Source: Nesterenkonia sp. LB17
GTDB taxonomy: Bacteria > Actinomycetota > Actinomycetes > Actinomycetales > Micrococcaceae
NCBI RefSeq assembly: GCF_022565915.1
Contig: NZ_JAJOYX010000002.1
Coordinates: 248,001-312,000 of the forward strand
Direction of reading: 5' to 3'
DNA: 64,000 bases
Shown: in pieces, positions 27,015 to 34,583 of the stretch
Position numbering within the stretch: position 1 is the first letter of the stretch
How the letters are laid out: each line of letters starts with the position of its first letter
The notes under the pieces: model-generated
Seen by the model: only the letters and a program-made list of their open reading frames with translations
Database searches by the model: none
Told to the model about the DNA's origin: nothing
Translations under genes and position numbers: made by a program

Positions 27015-27093
27015 ACGTCCGTGCTCCTCGTCAGGTGTCTGGGCTTGCGTGCGTAACTGGGGTGAACGCTCGGTCCCACGCTATGGGCCGGGC

Positions 27094-27131
27094 ATTTCCC
27101 GGCCATCACGCAAATGTTTCCGTCATGTAAC
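27094..27131 (-). promoter_or_regulatory. GlnR box (two a/b sites) upstream of glnA
   Basis: On the minus strand: GTTAC-N6-GAAAC-N6-GTGAT-N6-GAAAT, with all three spacers exactly six bases. The actinobacterial GlnR consensus is gTnAC-N6-GaAAC, normally doubled this way. It begins 117 bases and ends 80 bases before the glnA ATG, the expected place for activation or repression by GlnR. Confidence 0.85.
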
Positions 27132-27252
27132 TTAAGTTGCTCATGGGCCTGTGACAAGGCGTCCCCGGTGGAAGGAATAGACTGACCGGGGCCGTGCTCG
27201 CACGGCCACATGTTCTACATCACTCTCTCATATCCGAGGCAGAAGGAGATCT

Positions 27253-27684
27253 GTGGCGAAGAGCGACGGCGCATCCCCCAGCGGCTCCGCGGCGGACTCC
27301 GGAGAGCCTCGGTGGGCCGGTGAACACCTGGGCCTGCCGGAGTCTGGGCCCGGCAGCATGGCGCCCTGGAGTCGACGCATCCTGGCCCTGTTCATCGACT
27401 GGGGGATCGCCACCCTGATCTCGATGGCCTTCTTCGGCGGCGACGAGCTGGTGACCTTTGGGATCTTCGTGGCCAGCCACATCATCCTGATCGGCCTGCT
27501 CGGTGTCACGATCGGCAAGCGGCTGATGCGGATCCAGGTGGTCCGCGGCCAGAACGTCCCGGGACCGATCTGGTCCACGGTCCGCACGCTCCTGCTGCTC
27601 CTGCTCCTGCCGGTGATCCTCATCGGCGCCGACGGTCGCGGAGCCCACGATCGGGCGGCAGGCACCGTCCAGCTGCGCATGTGA
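27253..27684 (+). CDS. RDD family membrane protein
   Basis: 143 residues from GTG 27253, five bases after GAAGGAG. An unstructured N-terminus is followed by PWSRRILALFIDWGIATL (Arg and Asp of the RDD motif), two more helices and a TIGKRLMRIQVVR loop. RDD proteins are membrane proteins of largely unknown role, sometimes ion exchangers. It is divergent from glnA, a conserved arrangement in actinobacteria. Its stop overlaps the EamA start (GTGA). Confidence 0.85.
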   Translation: MAKSDGASPSGSAADSGEPRWAGEHLGLPESGPGSMAPWSRRILALFIDWGIATLISMAFFGGDELVTFGIFVASHIILIGLLGVTIGKRLMRIQVVRGQNVPGPIWSTVRTLLLLLLLPVILIGADGRGAHDRAAGTVQLRM

Positions 27685-28565
27685 GTGCCCCCGGACCCGC
27701 GCGGGTGAGCCGACTCGCCGATCACCCCGGCCGCGGCCTGGCAGTCATCTGTGCCAGCGCGCTGAGCACCCAGTCCGGCGCCGCCGTCGGATCGCTGGCC
27801 TTCAGCAGCCTCACCCCGGTCGGTGTGGTCGCGGCCCGTCAGCTGGTCGCCGCCACCGTTCTGCTCTCGATCGCCCGCCCGAAGTTCTGGCGCTTCACCC
27901 GCAGCCAGTGGTCGCCGGTGCTGCTGCTGGCCTTCTTCTTCGCCGGGATGAACACCGCGCTCTACGCAGCCCTGGAGCGGGTGGGCCTGGGCACGGCGGT
28001 GACCATCGAGTTCCTCGGTCCGCTCGCCGTCGCCGTGCTCTCCTCGCGGCGCCCCCGCGACGGGCTCTGCGCGCTGATGGCGCTGACCGGGGTGGTCCTG
28101 CTGACTCGACCCGGACCCACCAGCGACCTGCTCGGACTGGGCTTCGCCGTGCTCGCGGCAGGTTGTTGGGCCGGTTATATCCTGACCAACAGGGTCGTGG
28201 GTCAGCGCCTGGAGGGCGTCCAGGGGGTCGCCGTCGGCACCGCGATCTCGGCGCTGGGGCTGCTGCCGATCGCTGCCGTGATCGTGTGGCACATGCAGCC
28301 GCCGCTGGAGGCCTTCCTGTTCGCCGCCGTCGCCGGGGTGCTGGCCTCCGCGGTGCCCTACTCGCTGGACCTGATCGTGCTGCGTCACATCAGCCCGGTG
28401 GTGTTCGGCCTCGGCATGTCTCTGCACCCGCTCTTTGCGGCGCTGATCGGGGCAGGCTTCCTCGCGCAGCACCTTCCGCTGGTGGCCTGGGCCGGCATCG
28501 TGCTGGTGGTGCTGAGCAACGCACTCACGCTCAGCGGCCCATCCCGGCGCCTCCCCTCTCGTTGA
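27681..28565 (+). CDS. EamA/DMT family transporter (RhtA-like)
   Basis: 294 residues from GTG 27681 overlapping the RDD stop. Ten membrane helices in two EamA repeats: FAGMNTALYAALERVGLG and LGPLAVAVLSSRRPRD in the first, HISPVVFGLGMSLHPLFAAL in the second. It resembles RhtA-type threonine/homoserine exporters, so amino acid or metabolite export is the best guess. Translational coupling to the RDD gene suggests one transcript divergent from glnA. The substrate is not certain. Confidence 0.85.
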   Translation: MSAPGPARVSRLADHPGRGLAVICASALSTQSGAAVGSLAFSSLTPVGVVAARQLVAATVLLSIARPKFWRFTRSQWSPVLLLAFFFAGMNTALYAALERVGLGTAVTIEFLGPLAVAVLSSRRPRDGLCALMALTGVVLLTRPGPTSDLLGLGFAVLAAGCWAGYILTNRVVGQRLEGVQGVAVGTAISALGLLPIAAVIVWHMQPPLEAFLFAAVAGVLASAVPYSLDLIVLRHISPVVFGLGMSLHPLFAALIGAGFLAQHLPLVAWAGIVLVVLSNALTLSGPSRRLPSR

Positions 28566-28671
28566 GAAGCGGCGCACCTTCGCGTTGCGGGGCGGAGCCT
28601 CCGGGTGGTGAGGGCGTCTTCGGGTCCAGGTGATCGGAGAATCCGCCCCTCAATGCAATCTGTTTCCAGGT

Positions 28672-28707
28672 TGTAGCCTTGAAAGTAGCTTTTGAAGGCT
28701 GTAGCCT
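28672..28707. promoter_or_regulatory. Nested palindrome and TGTAGCCT direct repeats before the SatD-like gene
   Basis: TGTAGCCT occurs at 28672-28679 and 28700-28707. Between them AGCCTT (28675) and AAGGCT (28695-28700) are inverted around an inner AAAG-TAG-CTTT (28682-28692). The block ends seven bases before the ATG at 28714, which has no ribosome site. It is probably an operator for the downstream HTH protein. Confidence 0.6.
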
Positions 28708-28713
28708 GCATCT

Positions 28714-29361
28714 ATGTTCGTCGTCACCGCTGATCAGCATCGCAGCACCGAGATGGGGGAGCGGGTGGACGAGCTCCTCGCTGAGCTCGCGCCCTGGAAC
28801 GCCCGGTGGGAGGCTCAGATCGTGCTGCCGCTGGAACGCACCGTGGGCGATGAGGTCCAGATCTTGCTGGGCAGCGCGGAGGCCGCGGTGGATCTCGCGC
28901 TGACCCTGTGTCGCACCGAACAGTGGGCCGTGGGCATCGGGGCCGGAGCCGTGGAGCATCCGCTCGGCGCCAGCGCCCGGGCCAGCTCCGGGAGCGCCTT
29001 CATCCAGGCCCGCTACGCCGTGGAGCGTGCCCGCAGCCGCACCGAACCCGTCCCGCTGGTGGTCCAGGGTGATCACCCGGAGGCAGCGGTGGCCGCCACT
29101 GCGGTGCTGCAGCTGCTCGGCGGGGTGGTGCGACGCCGCGCGGACACCGGCTGGGAGGTCAGCGACCTCACGGAGCAGGGACTGACCCGGGCCCAGATCG
29201 CCGCAGAGCTGGGCATCACCGTGTCAGCGGTCAGCCAGCGCGCGCGCTCTGCGATGCTTGAGGAGGAGCGGCGCAGCCGTCCCGTGGCGGCGGCCCTGAT
29301 CTCCGCCGCCGCCGGGGAAGGCAGCTGGAAGGTCGCCCCGCCCCAGGACCAGGAGGACTGA
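28714..29361 (+). CDS. SatD-like protein with C-terminal helix-turn-helix
   Basis: 215 residues. The N-terminal ~145 residues resemble the SatD family (VVTADQHRS start, VGDEVQILLGSAEAAVDLAL, GIGAGAVE). The C-terminus has a helix-turn-helix, GLTRAQIAAELGITVSAVSQ. The family has no settled function; the HTH suggests a ligand-responsive DNA binder that may control its own promoter, where a palindrome lies at 28672-28707. Five bp separate it from a small membrane gene, echoing SatD-SatE pairs. Confidence 0.72.
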   Translation: MFVVTADQHRSTEMGERVDELLAELAPWNARWEAQIVLPLERTVGDEVQILLGSAEAAVDLALTLCRTEQWAVGIGAGAVEHPLGASARASSGSAFIQARYAVERARSRTEPVPLVVQGDHPEAAVAATAVLQLLGGVVRRRADTGWEVSDLTEQGLTRAQIAAELGITVSAVSQRARSAMLEEERRSRPVAAALISAAAGEGSWKVAPPQDQED

Positions 29362-29366
29362 CACCC

Positions 29367-29741
29367 ATGACATGGCTCGCGATCACCGCGGTGGTGCTGC
29401 TCGCTCTCGCCCTCTCGGCATTCCTGGGCGCGGTGCTGGTGGGCTGGCTGCTGCGTCGGGTGGAACCTGAGGGCTATGGTCCGGGCATCCTGCGCGGGGG
29501 CACCTGGATCGGGATCCTGGAACGACTCGCGATCACCGGCGCGGTCTTCGGCGGCTACCCCGAAGCCATCGCGGTGGTGCTCGCCGTCAAGGGCCTGGGC
29601 CGCTACCCAGAGCTGCGCTCCTGGCAGGCTGACCAGCGCGCAAAGGCCACCGAGCGGTTCATCATCGGCACCCTGGCCAGCTATATCTGGTCCGGAGCGC
29701 TGGGCCTGATCGGTCTGGCCGTGATCCGAGCGATCAGCTGA
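29367..29741 (+). CDS. Small membrane protein paired with the SatD-like gene
   Basis: 124 residues with an N-terminal helix (about 3-28), a central amphipathic region GIWIGI-like (residues 40-75) and a C-terminal helix near 95-120. No enzymatic motif is seen. It starts 5 bp after the SatD-like stop and is surely cotranscribed. In other bacteria a membrane protein (SatE) follows SatD, so the two probably act together. Its last 8 bp overlap the stop of the convergent ASCH/ATP-grasp gene. Confidence 0.7.
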   Translation: MTWLAITAVVLLALALSAFLGAVLVGWLLRRVEPEGYGPGILRGGTWIGILERLAITGAVFGGYPEAIAVVLAVKGLGRYPELRSWQADQRAKATERFIIGTLASYIWSGALGLIGLAVIRAIS

Positions 29742-31128
29742 TCGATCGGCCCCTTCCACTCGGCGACTCCGCGCCGACCGCCAGCCGGTGATCGATGGCG
29801 CGAGCCAGCTCATCGGCGGCCCAGGGCGCGCGGTGAAGGTTCAGCGCCGGTTCGAACAGCTCCGCCTCGAGCAGCACCGTCCCATGCTCGGCGGATCGGA
29901 CCAGATCGATCCGGCCGTAGAGCGGCAGCTCGGTCTCGGTGGTCTTCGTCGCCGTCGCCCGGGCCGCGGCGGCCAGCGCCCGCTCTCCGAAGCTGACCTC
30001 GTCGGCCGAGGCCTGCACCAGCTGCGGGTCCTCCAGATAGGTGCCGCCGCGCAGACCCCCGCCACGGGCCAGCAGCGCGCCCTTGGAGATCGTGTGCGTA
30101 TGGTGGCCATCGATGAAATAGAGCGCCTTCTCCCGGCCCTCACTGAGCTCGGGAACCTCGGGCTGGATCATCACGGTGAGGCCGCGGGCGAGGATCCGCT
30201 CCCCCAGGGTGACCGCCCCCGCGGAGTCCGCGCGCAGCAGCTCGGTGTCGAAGGAGCCGGCGGAGATGGTGGGTTTGATGACCACCCAGCCATCGCCGTG
30301 CTCGGCCAGCCCGCGGCGAAGCGCGTCGTCGTCGTCGGCCCAACTGGTGGGGACGCTGGCGAGCCCCTGGGCTTCGAGCTCGCGCAGGTAGACCTTGTCG
30401 AGGTTCCAGCGGATCAGCTCGGGGCTGTTGAGCACGCGGACCTGCGCCTGCGCCCGCTCCAACCACCCCAGGAACGCCTGCGCGCGGGCAGGGTAGTCCC
30501 AGGGGGTGCGGATGACCAGCAGGTCGTACTCCGGGGCCGGTTCCCAGCGGTGCCAGATGACCGGCTCCGCGAAGATGCCCAGCCGCTGCAGCGCAGCGAT
30601 CAGCGGATCGGTGTCCCGGTCAGGGGCCAGCGGGTAGTCGTCGGTGACCACGATCCCGACCCGGCGCGGCCGCGGCGTGGGGACCAGGCTGTGTTCGGGA
30701 AGCCAGCGGAACCGCTCGACGACGATGAGCTCATCCTCGCCCAGGCCCGGCTTCTGCGACCCGCCGTCGCCGCTTTCGCCGGTGCTGCGCCAGAAATCTT
30801 CATGTGCTTCACGCCAGGCCGCCACGGAGGCGTAGCCCTCACCTTCTCCGCGGGCGACCACCTGGGTGATCTCACCCAGCGGCACCAGGGACACCTGAAC
30901 CACCTCGACGACGCCGAGGTTCTCATCCTCGACGCCCAGCAGCCGCTGGAGCCCGGGCGTCGGCAGCGGATCGGCGTCGGCGACGTAGGAGCGGTGCAGG
31001 CTGGTGGTCATCGTCTTGACCCCGGTGATGACGGCGCCGGTGAGGCGCGCGCGCAGCTCCCCGGAGGCGAGGTCCATCGCAGGCAGGGAGTTGATCTGTT
31101 GCGGAGTCAGGGTCTGTTGAGGTGTCAC
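29734..31128 (-). CDS. ASCH domain fused to a RimK/glutathione-synthetase-like ATP-grasp ligase
   Basis: 464 residues, two domains in one uninterrupted frame. Residues ~18-145 are an ASCH domain: LTGAVITGVKTMTTSLHRSY, VVEVVQVSLVPLGEI, EGEGYASVAAWREAHEDFW, ELIVVERFRWL; this fold binds RNA or modified nucleosides. Residues ~156-455 are an ATP-grasp ligase: LVIRTPWDYP, WNLDKVYLRELE, WVVIKPTISAGSFDT, GRIDLV and the metal-site LLEAELFEPALNL. ATP-grasp enzymes form amide bonds from acyl-phosphates. The GTG start overlaps the CoA-transferase stop (GTGA), so the two are coupled. The substrate is unknown; the linkage of a nucleoside-binding and a ligase domain is unusual. Confidence 0.82.
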   Translation of the reverse strand: MTPQQTLTPQQINSLPAMDLASGELRARLTGAVITGVKTMTTSLHRSYVADADPLPTPGLQRLLGVEDENLGVVEVVQVSLVPLGEITQVVARGEGEGYASVAAWREAHEDFWRSTGESGDGGSQKPGLGEDELIVVERFRWLPEHSLVPTPRPRRVGIVVTDDYPLAPDRDTDPLIAALQRLGIFAEPVIWHRWEPAPEYDLLVIRTPWDYPARAQAFLGWLERAQAQVRVLNSPELIRWNLDKVYLRELEAQGLASVPTSWADDDDALRRGLAEHGDGWVVIKPTISAGSFDTELLRADSAGAVTLGERILARGLTVMIQPEVPELSEGREKALYFIDGHHTHTISKGALLARGGGLRGGTYLEDPQLVQASADEVSFGERALAAAARATATKTTETELPLYGRIDLVRSAEHGTVLLEAELFEPALNLHRAPWAADELARAIDHRLAVGAESPSGRGRSIS

Positions 31129-32648
31129 GGCTTCATGCTTCCGGTGCGCTGGTAGTTCCCGTGCCAGCTCAGCGCCTCGCCCAACAGGTGAGGGGTGTGC
31201 CGTCCGCGGACGTTCTGGGCCACTGCGCGGTCGAAGTAGTCCTGGAGCAGGTCCTGGAAGTCCGGGTGGGCGCAGTTGCGGATGATGGTGCGGGCGCGGG
31301 CCGCGGGGGAGAGGCCGCGCAGGTCCGCCAGTCCCTGTTCGGTGACCAGGATCTGGGTGTCATGTTCGGTGTGGTCGATGTGGCTGGCGAACGGCACGAT
31401 CGCGGAGATCGCGCCCTCCTTGGCCGTCGAGCCGGAGACGAAGAAGTTCAGGTAGGCGTTGCGCGCGAAGTCGCCGGAGCCGCCGATGCCGTTGATGATG
31501 GAGCTGCCCATGACGTGGGTGGAGTTCACGTTGCCGTAGATGTCCGCCTCGACCATGCCGTTGATCGAGATCACGCCGAGCCGTCGGATGGCCTCCGGGT
31601 GGTTGGAGACCTCCTGGGTGCGCAGCAGGATCCGGCCCTTGTACTCCGCAGCGCGGGCGTTGAACTGCGCGGCGCGCTCGGCGGAGAGCGAGAAGGAGGT
31701 CGCGGAGACCGCGGTCAGCTTCCCTGTGTCGATCAGGTCCAGCATGCCGTCCTGGATGACCTCGGTGTAGGCCAGCAGATCCTCGAACTCGCTGTGCGCG
31801 AGCTCGGCCATCATCGCGTTCGCGACGTTGCCGATCCCTGACTGCAGCGGCAGCAGGTTCTCCGGCAGCCGCCCCTGCTTGATCTCGTAGCGCAGGAAGT
31901 CCACCACGTGCGCGGCCATGGCCTTGGACTGCTCATCGGCGGGCTTGAAGGGCAGGTTCCGGTCCGGCGCGTCGGTCTTGACCACCGCGACCACCTTCTC
32001 CGGGTCCACGCGCAGGTAGGGATCTCCGATGCGCTGCATCGGGTCGGTCAGCTGGAGCGGGCGGCGCTCCGGGGGCAGCTTGGTCCCGTAATAGATGTCG
32101 TGGAAGCCCTCGTAGGCTCGCGGATGCCAGTCATTGACCTCCAGGATGACCTTGTCCGCCAGCTGCAGCCAGGTCTTGTTGTTGCCCACCGAGCTGCCCG
32201 GGACCAGAAGTCCGTTGGGCAGGATCGCGGCGACCTCGATGACGGCGACGTTGAGCTTGCCGTAGAAGCCGAACCAGGCCTGCTGGGCGGAGTGGCTCAG
32301 GTGGGTGTCGACGTACTCGGTCTCGCCGGTGTTGATGGCCTCACGCATGGTGGGATCTGACTGGAAGGGCAGCCGACGGCGGACGGCGCGGGCCTCGGCG
32401 AGCACGCCGTCGAGCTCAGGCGCGGTGGAGGCACCGGTCCAGAGGTCGATGCCGAACTCCTCGCCACGGTCGTGGGCGTCCTTGGCCCGCTCCGCCAGCG
32501 CTGCTGGGACCGCTTTGGGGTATCCGGCGCCGGTGAATCCGCTCATCCCGACCCGGTCGCCGTCATTGATGTGGGTGGCGGCGTCAACGGCGGAGGTGAC
32601 CTTGGCGGCCAGCGTGGGACAGGTGATTCGACTTGGAACAGCGTTCAT
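31125..32648 (-). CDS. Acetyl-CoA hydrolase/transferase (succinyl-CoA:acetate CoA-transferase type)
   Basis: 507 residues of the class I CoA-transferase family (Cat1/AarC). GMSGFTGAGYPKAVP opens the N-terminal domain, and NGLLVPGSSVGNNKTWL follows. The catalytic Glu is expected in SINGMVEADIYGNVNSTHV, with the oxyanion loop GSSIINGIGGSGDFARNA. It should move CoA between succinate and acetate or hydrolyse acetyl-CoA. Its stop overlaps the ASCH/ATP-grasp GTG start. Length agrees with the family. Cytoplasmic. Confidence 0.93.
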   Translation of the reverse strand: MNAVPSRITCPTLAAKVTSAVDAATHINDGDRVGMSGFTGAGYPKAVPAALAERAKDAHDRGEEFGIDLWTGASTAPELDGVLAEARAVRRRLPFQSDPTMREAINTGETEYVDTHLSHSAQQAWFGFYGKLNVAVIEVAAILPNGLLVPGSSVGNNKTWLQLADKVILEVNDWHPRAYEGFHDIYYGTKLPPERRPLQLTDPMQRIGDPYLRVDPEKVVAVVKTDAPDRNLPFKPADEQSKAMAAHVVDFLRYEIKQGRLPENLLPLQSGIGNVANAMMAELAHSEFEDLLAYTEVIQDGMLDLIDTGKLTAVSATSFSLSAERAAQFNARAAEYKGRILLRTQEVSNHPEAIRRLGVISINGMVEADIYGNVNSTHVMGSSIINGIGGSGDFARNAYLNFFVSGSTAKEGAISAIVPFASHIDHTEHDTQILVTEQGLADLRGLSPAARARTIIRNCAHPDFQDLLQDYFDRAVAQNVRGRHTPHLLGEALSWHGNYQRTGSMKP

Positions 32649-32755
32649 TCACCCCAGCCTAGGCGACCGCTGGCCCTGCCGGGATTCGGGGCCTGGCGCT
32701 AGGCTGGGTGACACGACGCAGGTTCATCCCTGCATCTCAAGTGGGAGGACGCACT

Positions 32756-33313
32756 ATGAATGGATTCGTGCCCTATCCGGTCCGAGACACCTACCGGCTG
32801 ATCGAGCCAGGACCCACGGTGTTGATCTCCACCTCCGACGGTGTCCGGGACAACATCATGACCAACGCGTTCAACATGCCGGTCCGCCACGACGGGATCC
32901 TGGCAGTGATCGTGGGCACCTGGGACGCCAGCTTCGCGACGCTGCAGTCCACCCGGCAATGCGTGATCGGCATTCCCGGCGCCGAGCTGATGCGCACCAC
33001 GGTGCAGCTGGGCAACTGCTCCGGCGACGACCTCGACAAGTGGGAGCACTTCGGACTGACCCGAGTGCCCGGAGTGAGCGTCGCGGCGCCGCTGATCGGC
33101 GAGTGTGTGGCCAACATCGAGTGCAAGGTCGAGGACGACTCGCTGGTGGAGGACTACTCGCTGTGGCTGCTGCGCACCACCGCGGCATGGATCAGACCCG
33201 ACGCTGCACCCACCCCGGAGTTCCACCACCGCGGCAACGGGACCTTCTCCACCAATGGCGAGCTGCACGACCTCAGCGACGAGATGACGAAGTGGAAGTA
33301 CTTCACGAACTAG
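32756..33313 (+). CDS. Flavin reductase-like FMN-binding protein
   Basis: 185 residues from ATG 32756, eight bases after GGGAGG. The split-barrel flavin reductase fold is indicated by TVLISTSDGVRDNIMTNAFN, ATLQSTRQCVIGIPGAEL and APLIGECVANIECKVED. Such proteins reduce FMN or act directly as NAD(P)H-FMN oxidoreductases. It is monocistronic, divergent from the CoA-transferase and convergent with the saccharopine dehydrogenase-like gene. The client enzyme is not obvious. Confidence 0.85.
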   Translation: MNGFVPYPVRDTYRLIEPGPTVLISTSDGVRDNIMTNAFNMPVRHDGILAVIVGTWDASFATLQSTRQCVIGIPGAELMRTTVQLGNCSGDDLDKWEHFGLTRVPGVSVAAPLIGECVANIECKVEDDSLVEDYSLWLLRTTAAWIRPDAAPTPEFHHRGNGTFSTNGELHDLSDEMTKWKYFTN

Positions 33314-33350
33314 AGCCGCTCCATGAGTCGCAGCGACAGGGTGGGTCGGC

Positions 33351-34583
33351 CTAGCGCTCCTCAAGTCCCCACGGTGACCCGTAGCCGACCGGCGCGTCTG
33401 CGGCGAGCAGCTCCAGAAACGGCCGGGAGTCGAAGGCCTCCGGACCCAGGACGCCGGTGCCCTGCCAGGTTCCCTTCGCGAGCAGCTCCAGAGCGATCAC
33501 AGGATTCACCGCCGTCTGCCACACCACCGCCTGCGAGCCGAACTCGGCCATCGACCATTCGTTGTCCACCACGTGATACAGGTACACGGCCCGGGGGTCA
33601 CCGTCTTTGCCGACCCCCGTCACATACAGGCCTGCGCAGGTCTTTCCCGTCATCCGGTCGCCCAGGGTGGCGGGATCGGGCAGTGCCGCTGCGACGACGT
33701 CGCGCGGCGACACCGGCACTCCCTTCACCATCAGCGGGTCGGTGGAGTCGAGTCCAAGCTTGTGCAAGGTCTTGAGCACGTCGATGAACTCGTCGCCGAG
33801 CCCGTACTTGAAAGTCACCCTCCGGGCCTTGGTCCAGCGCGGCATGAGGATGACCTCCTCGTGCTCCACGTTGACACACTCCACCTCCCCGATCCCTTCG
33901 GGGAAGTGGAAGACCTCCATTTCACTGAACGGCTCGGTGGTGTACCAGCCGGTTTCACGTTCAAAGATCACCGGGGGGTTCAGACACTCCTCGATCGTGG
34001 TCCAGATCGAGAAGGAAGGCGCGAACGCCGGCTCGCCATCGGCTCCTGCCACAACGAGGTTGGCGCCGTCACGCACGCCCAGCTCATCTATCGAGCTGAA
34101 CAGCTCATCCTCGGCGTAGCGGGCAAAGACGTCCGACAATCCCGGCTCCACGCCCATTCCCACCAGAGCGAGCCGTCCGGCGTCCTCCCACTGCTGGGCC
34201 AGGGCAAACTGTTCATCTCCCAGCATCACCCCGGTCTTCGAGTACGGCTCCTCCGGGTGCTTGACCGACAGGCTCATCGCCATGTCGAGGTAGGTCGACC
34301 CCGCGGCGAAGCAGCCATCGAAGATCGGCATCACGAACCGCGGATCCACAGCGTTGAGCACATGGGTGATCCCGTATTCGCGGACGACGGCGGCCACCGC
34401 CTCCGCCGATGAGGCGTCCACCTGCGTGGCCACCAAGCGGTCGTCGTCGAGGGATCCCACCAGGGCCTGGGGCCGGGCGGGGTCGTAGTCCGCGACCACC
34501 AGCAGGTCGAAGAACGTGCGGCGGACCGCGATCCGGACGGCGGCGGATCCCACGCCGCCGGCTCCGACAATGAGAATGCGCAT
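33351..34583 (-). CDS. Saccharopine dehydrogenase family protein
   Basis: 410 residues with an N-terminal Rossmann domain, MRILIVGAGGVGSAAV, and the family's second domain: STYLDMAMSLS, GMGVEPGLSDVFARYAEDEL and TGWYTTEPFSEMEVFHFPEG. This resembles saccharopine dehydrogenase/carboxynorspermidine-type oxidoreductases, NAD(P)-dependent. Its ATG overlaps the stop of an APC permease (TGATG), so the imported amino acid or polyamine is probably its substrate. The pair sits under a TetR operator. The lysine-related assignment is inference. Confidence 0.85.
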   Translation of the reverse strand: MRILIVGAGGVGSAAVRIAVRRTFFDLLVVADYDPARPQALVGSLDDDRLVATQVDASSAEAVAAVVREYGITHVLNAVDPRFVMPIFDGCFAAGSTYLDMAMSLSVKHPEEPYSKTGVMLGDEQFALAQQWEDAGRLALVGMGVEPGLSDVFARYAEDELFSSIDELGVRDGANLVVAGADGEPAFAPSFSIWTTIEECLNPPVIFERETGWYTTEPFSEMEVFHFPEGIGEVECVNVEHEEVILMPRWTKARRVTFKYGLGDEFIDVLKTLHKLGLDSTDPLMVKGVPVSPRDVVAAALPDPATLGDRMTGKTCAGLYVTGVGKDGDPRAVYLYHVVDNEWSMAEFGSQAVVWQTAVNPVIALELLAKGTWQGTGVLGPEAFDSRPFLELLAADAPVGYGSPWGLEER

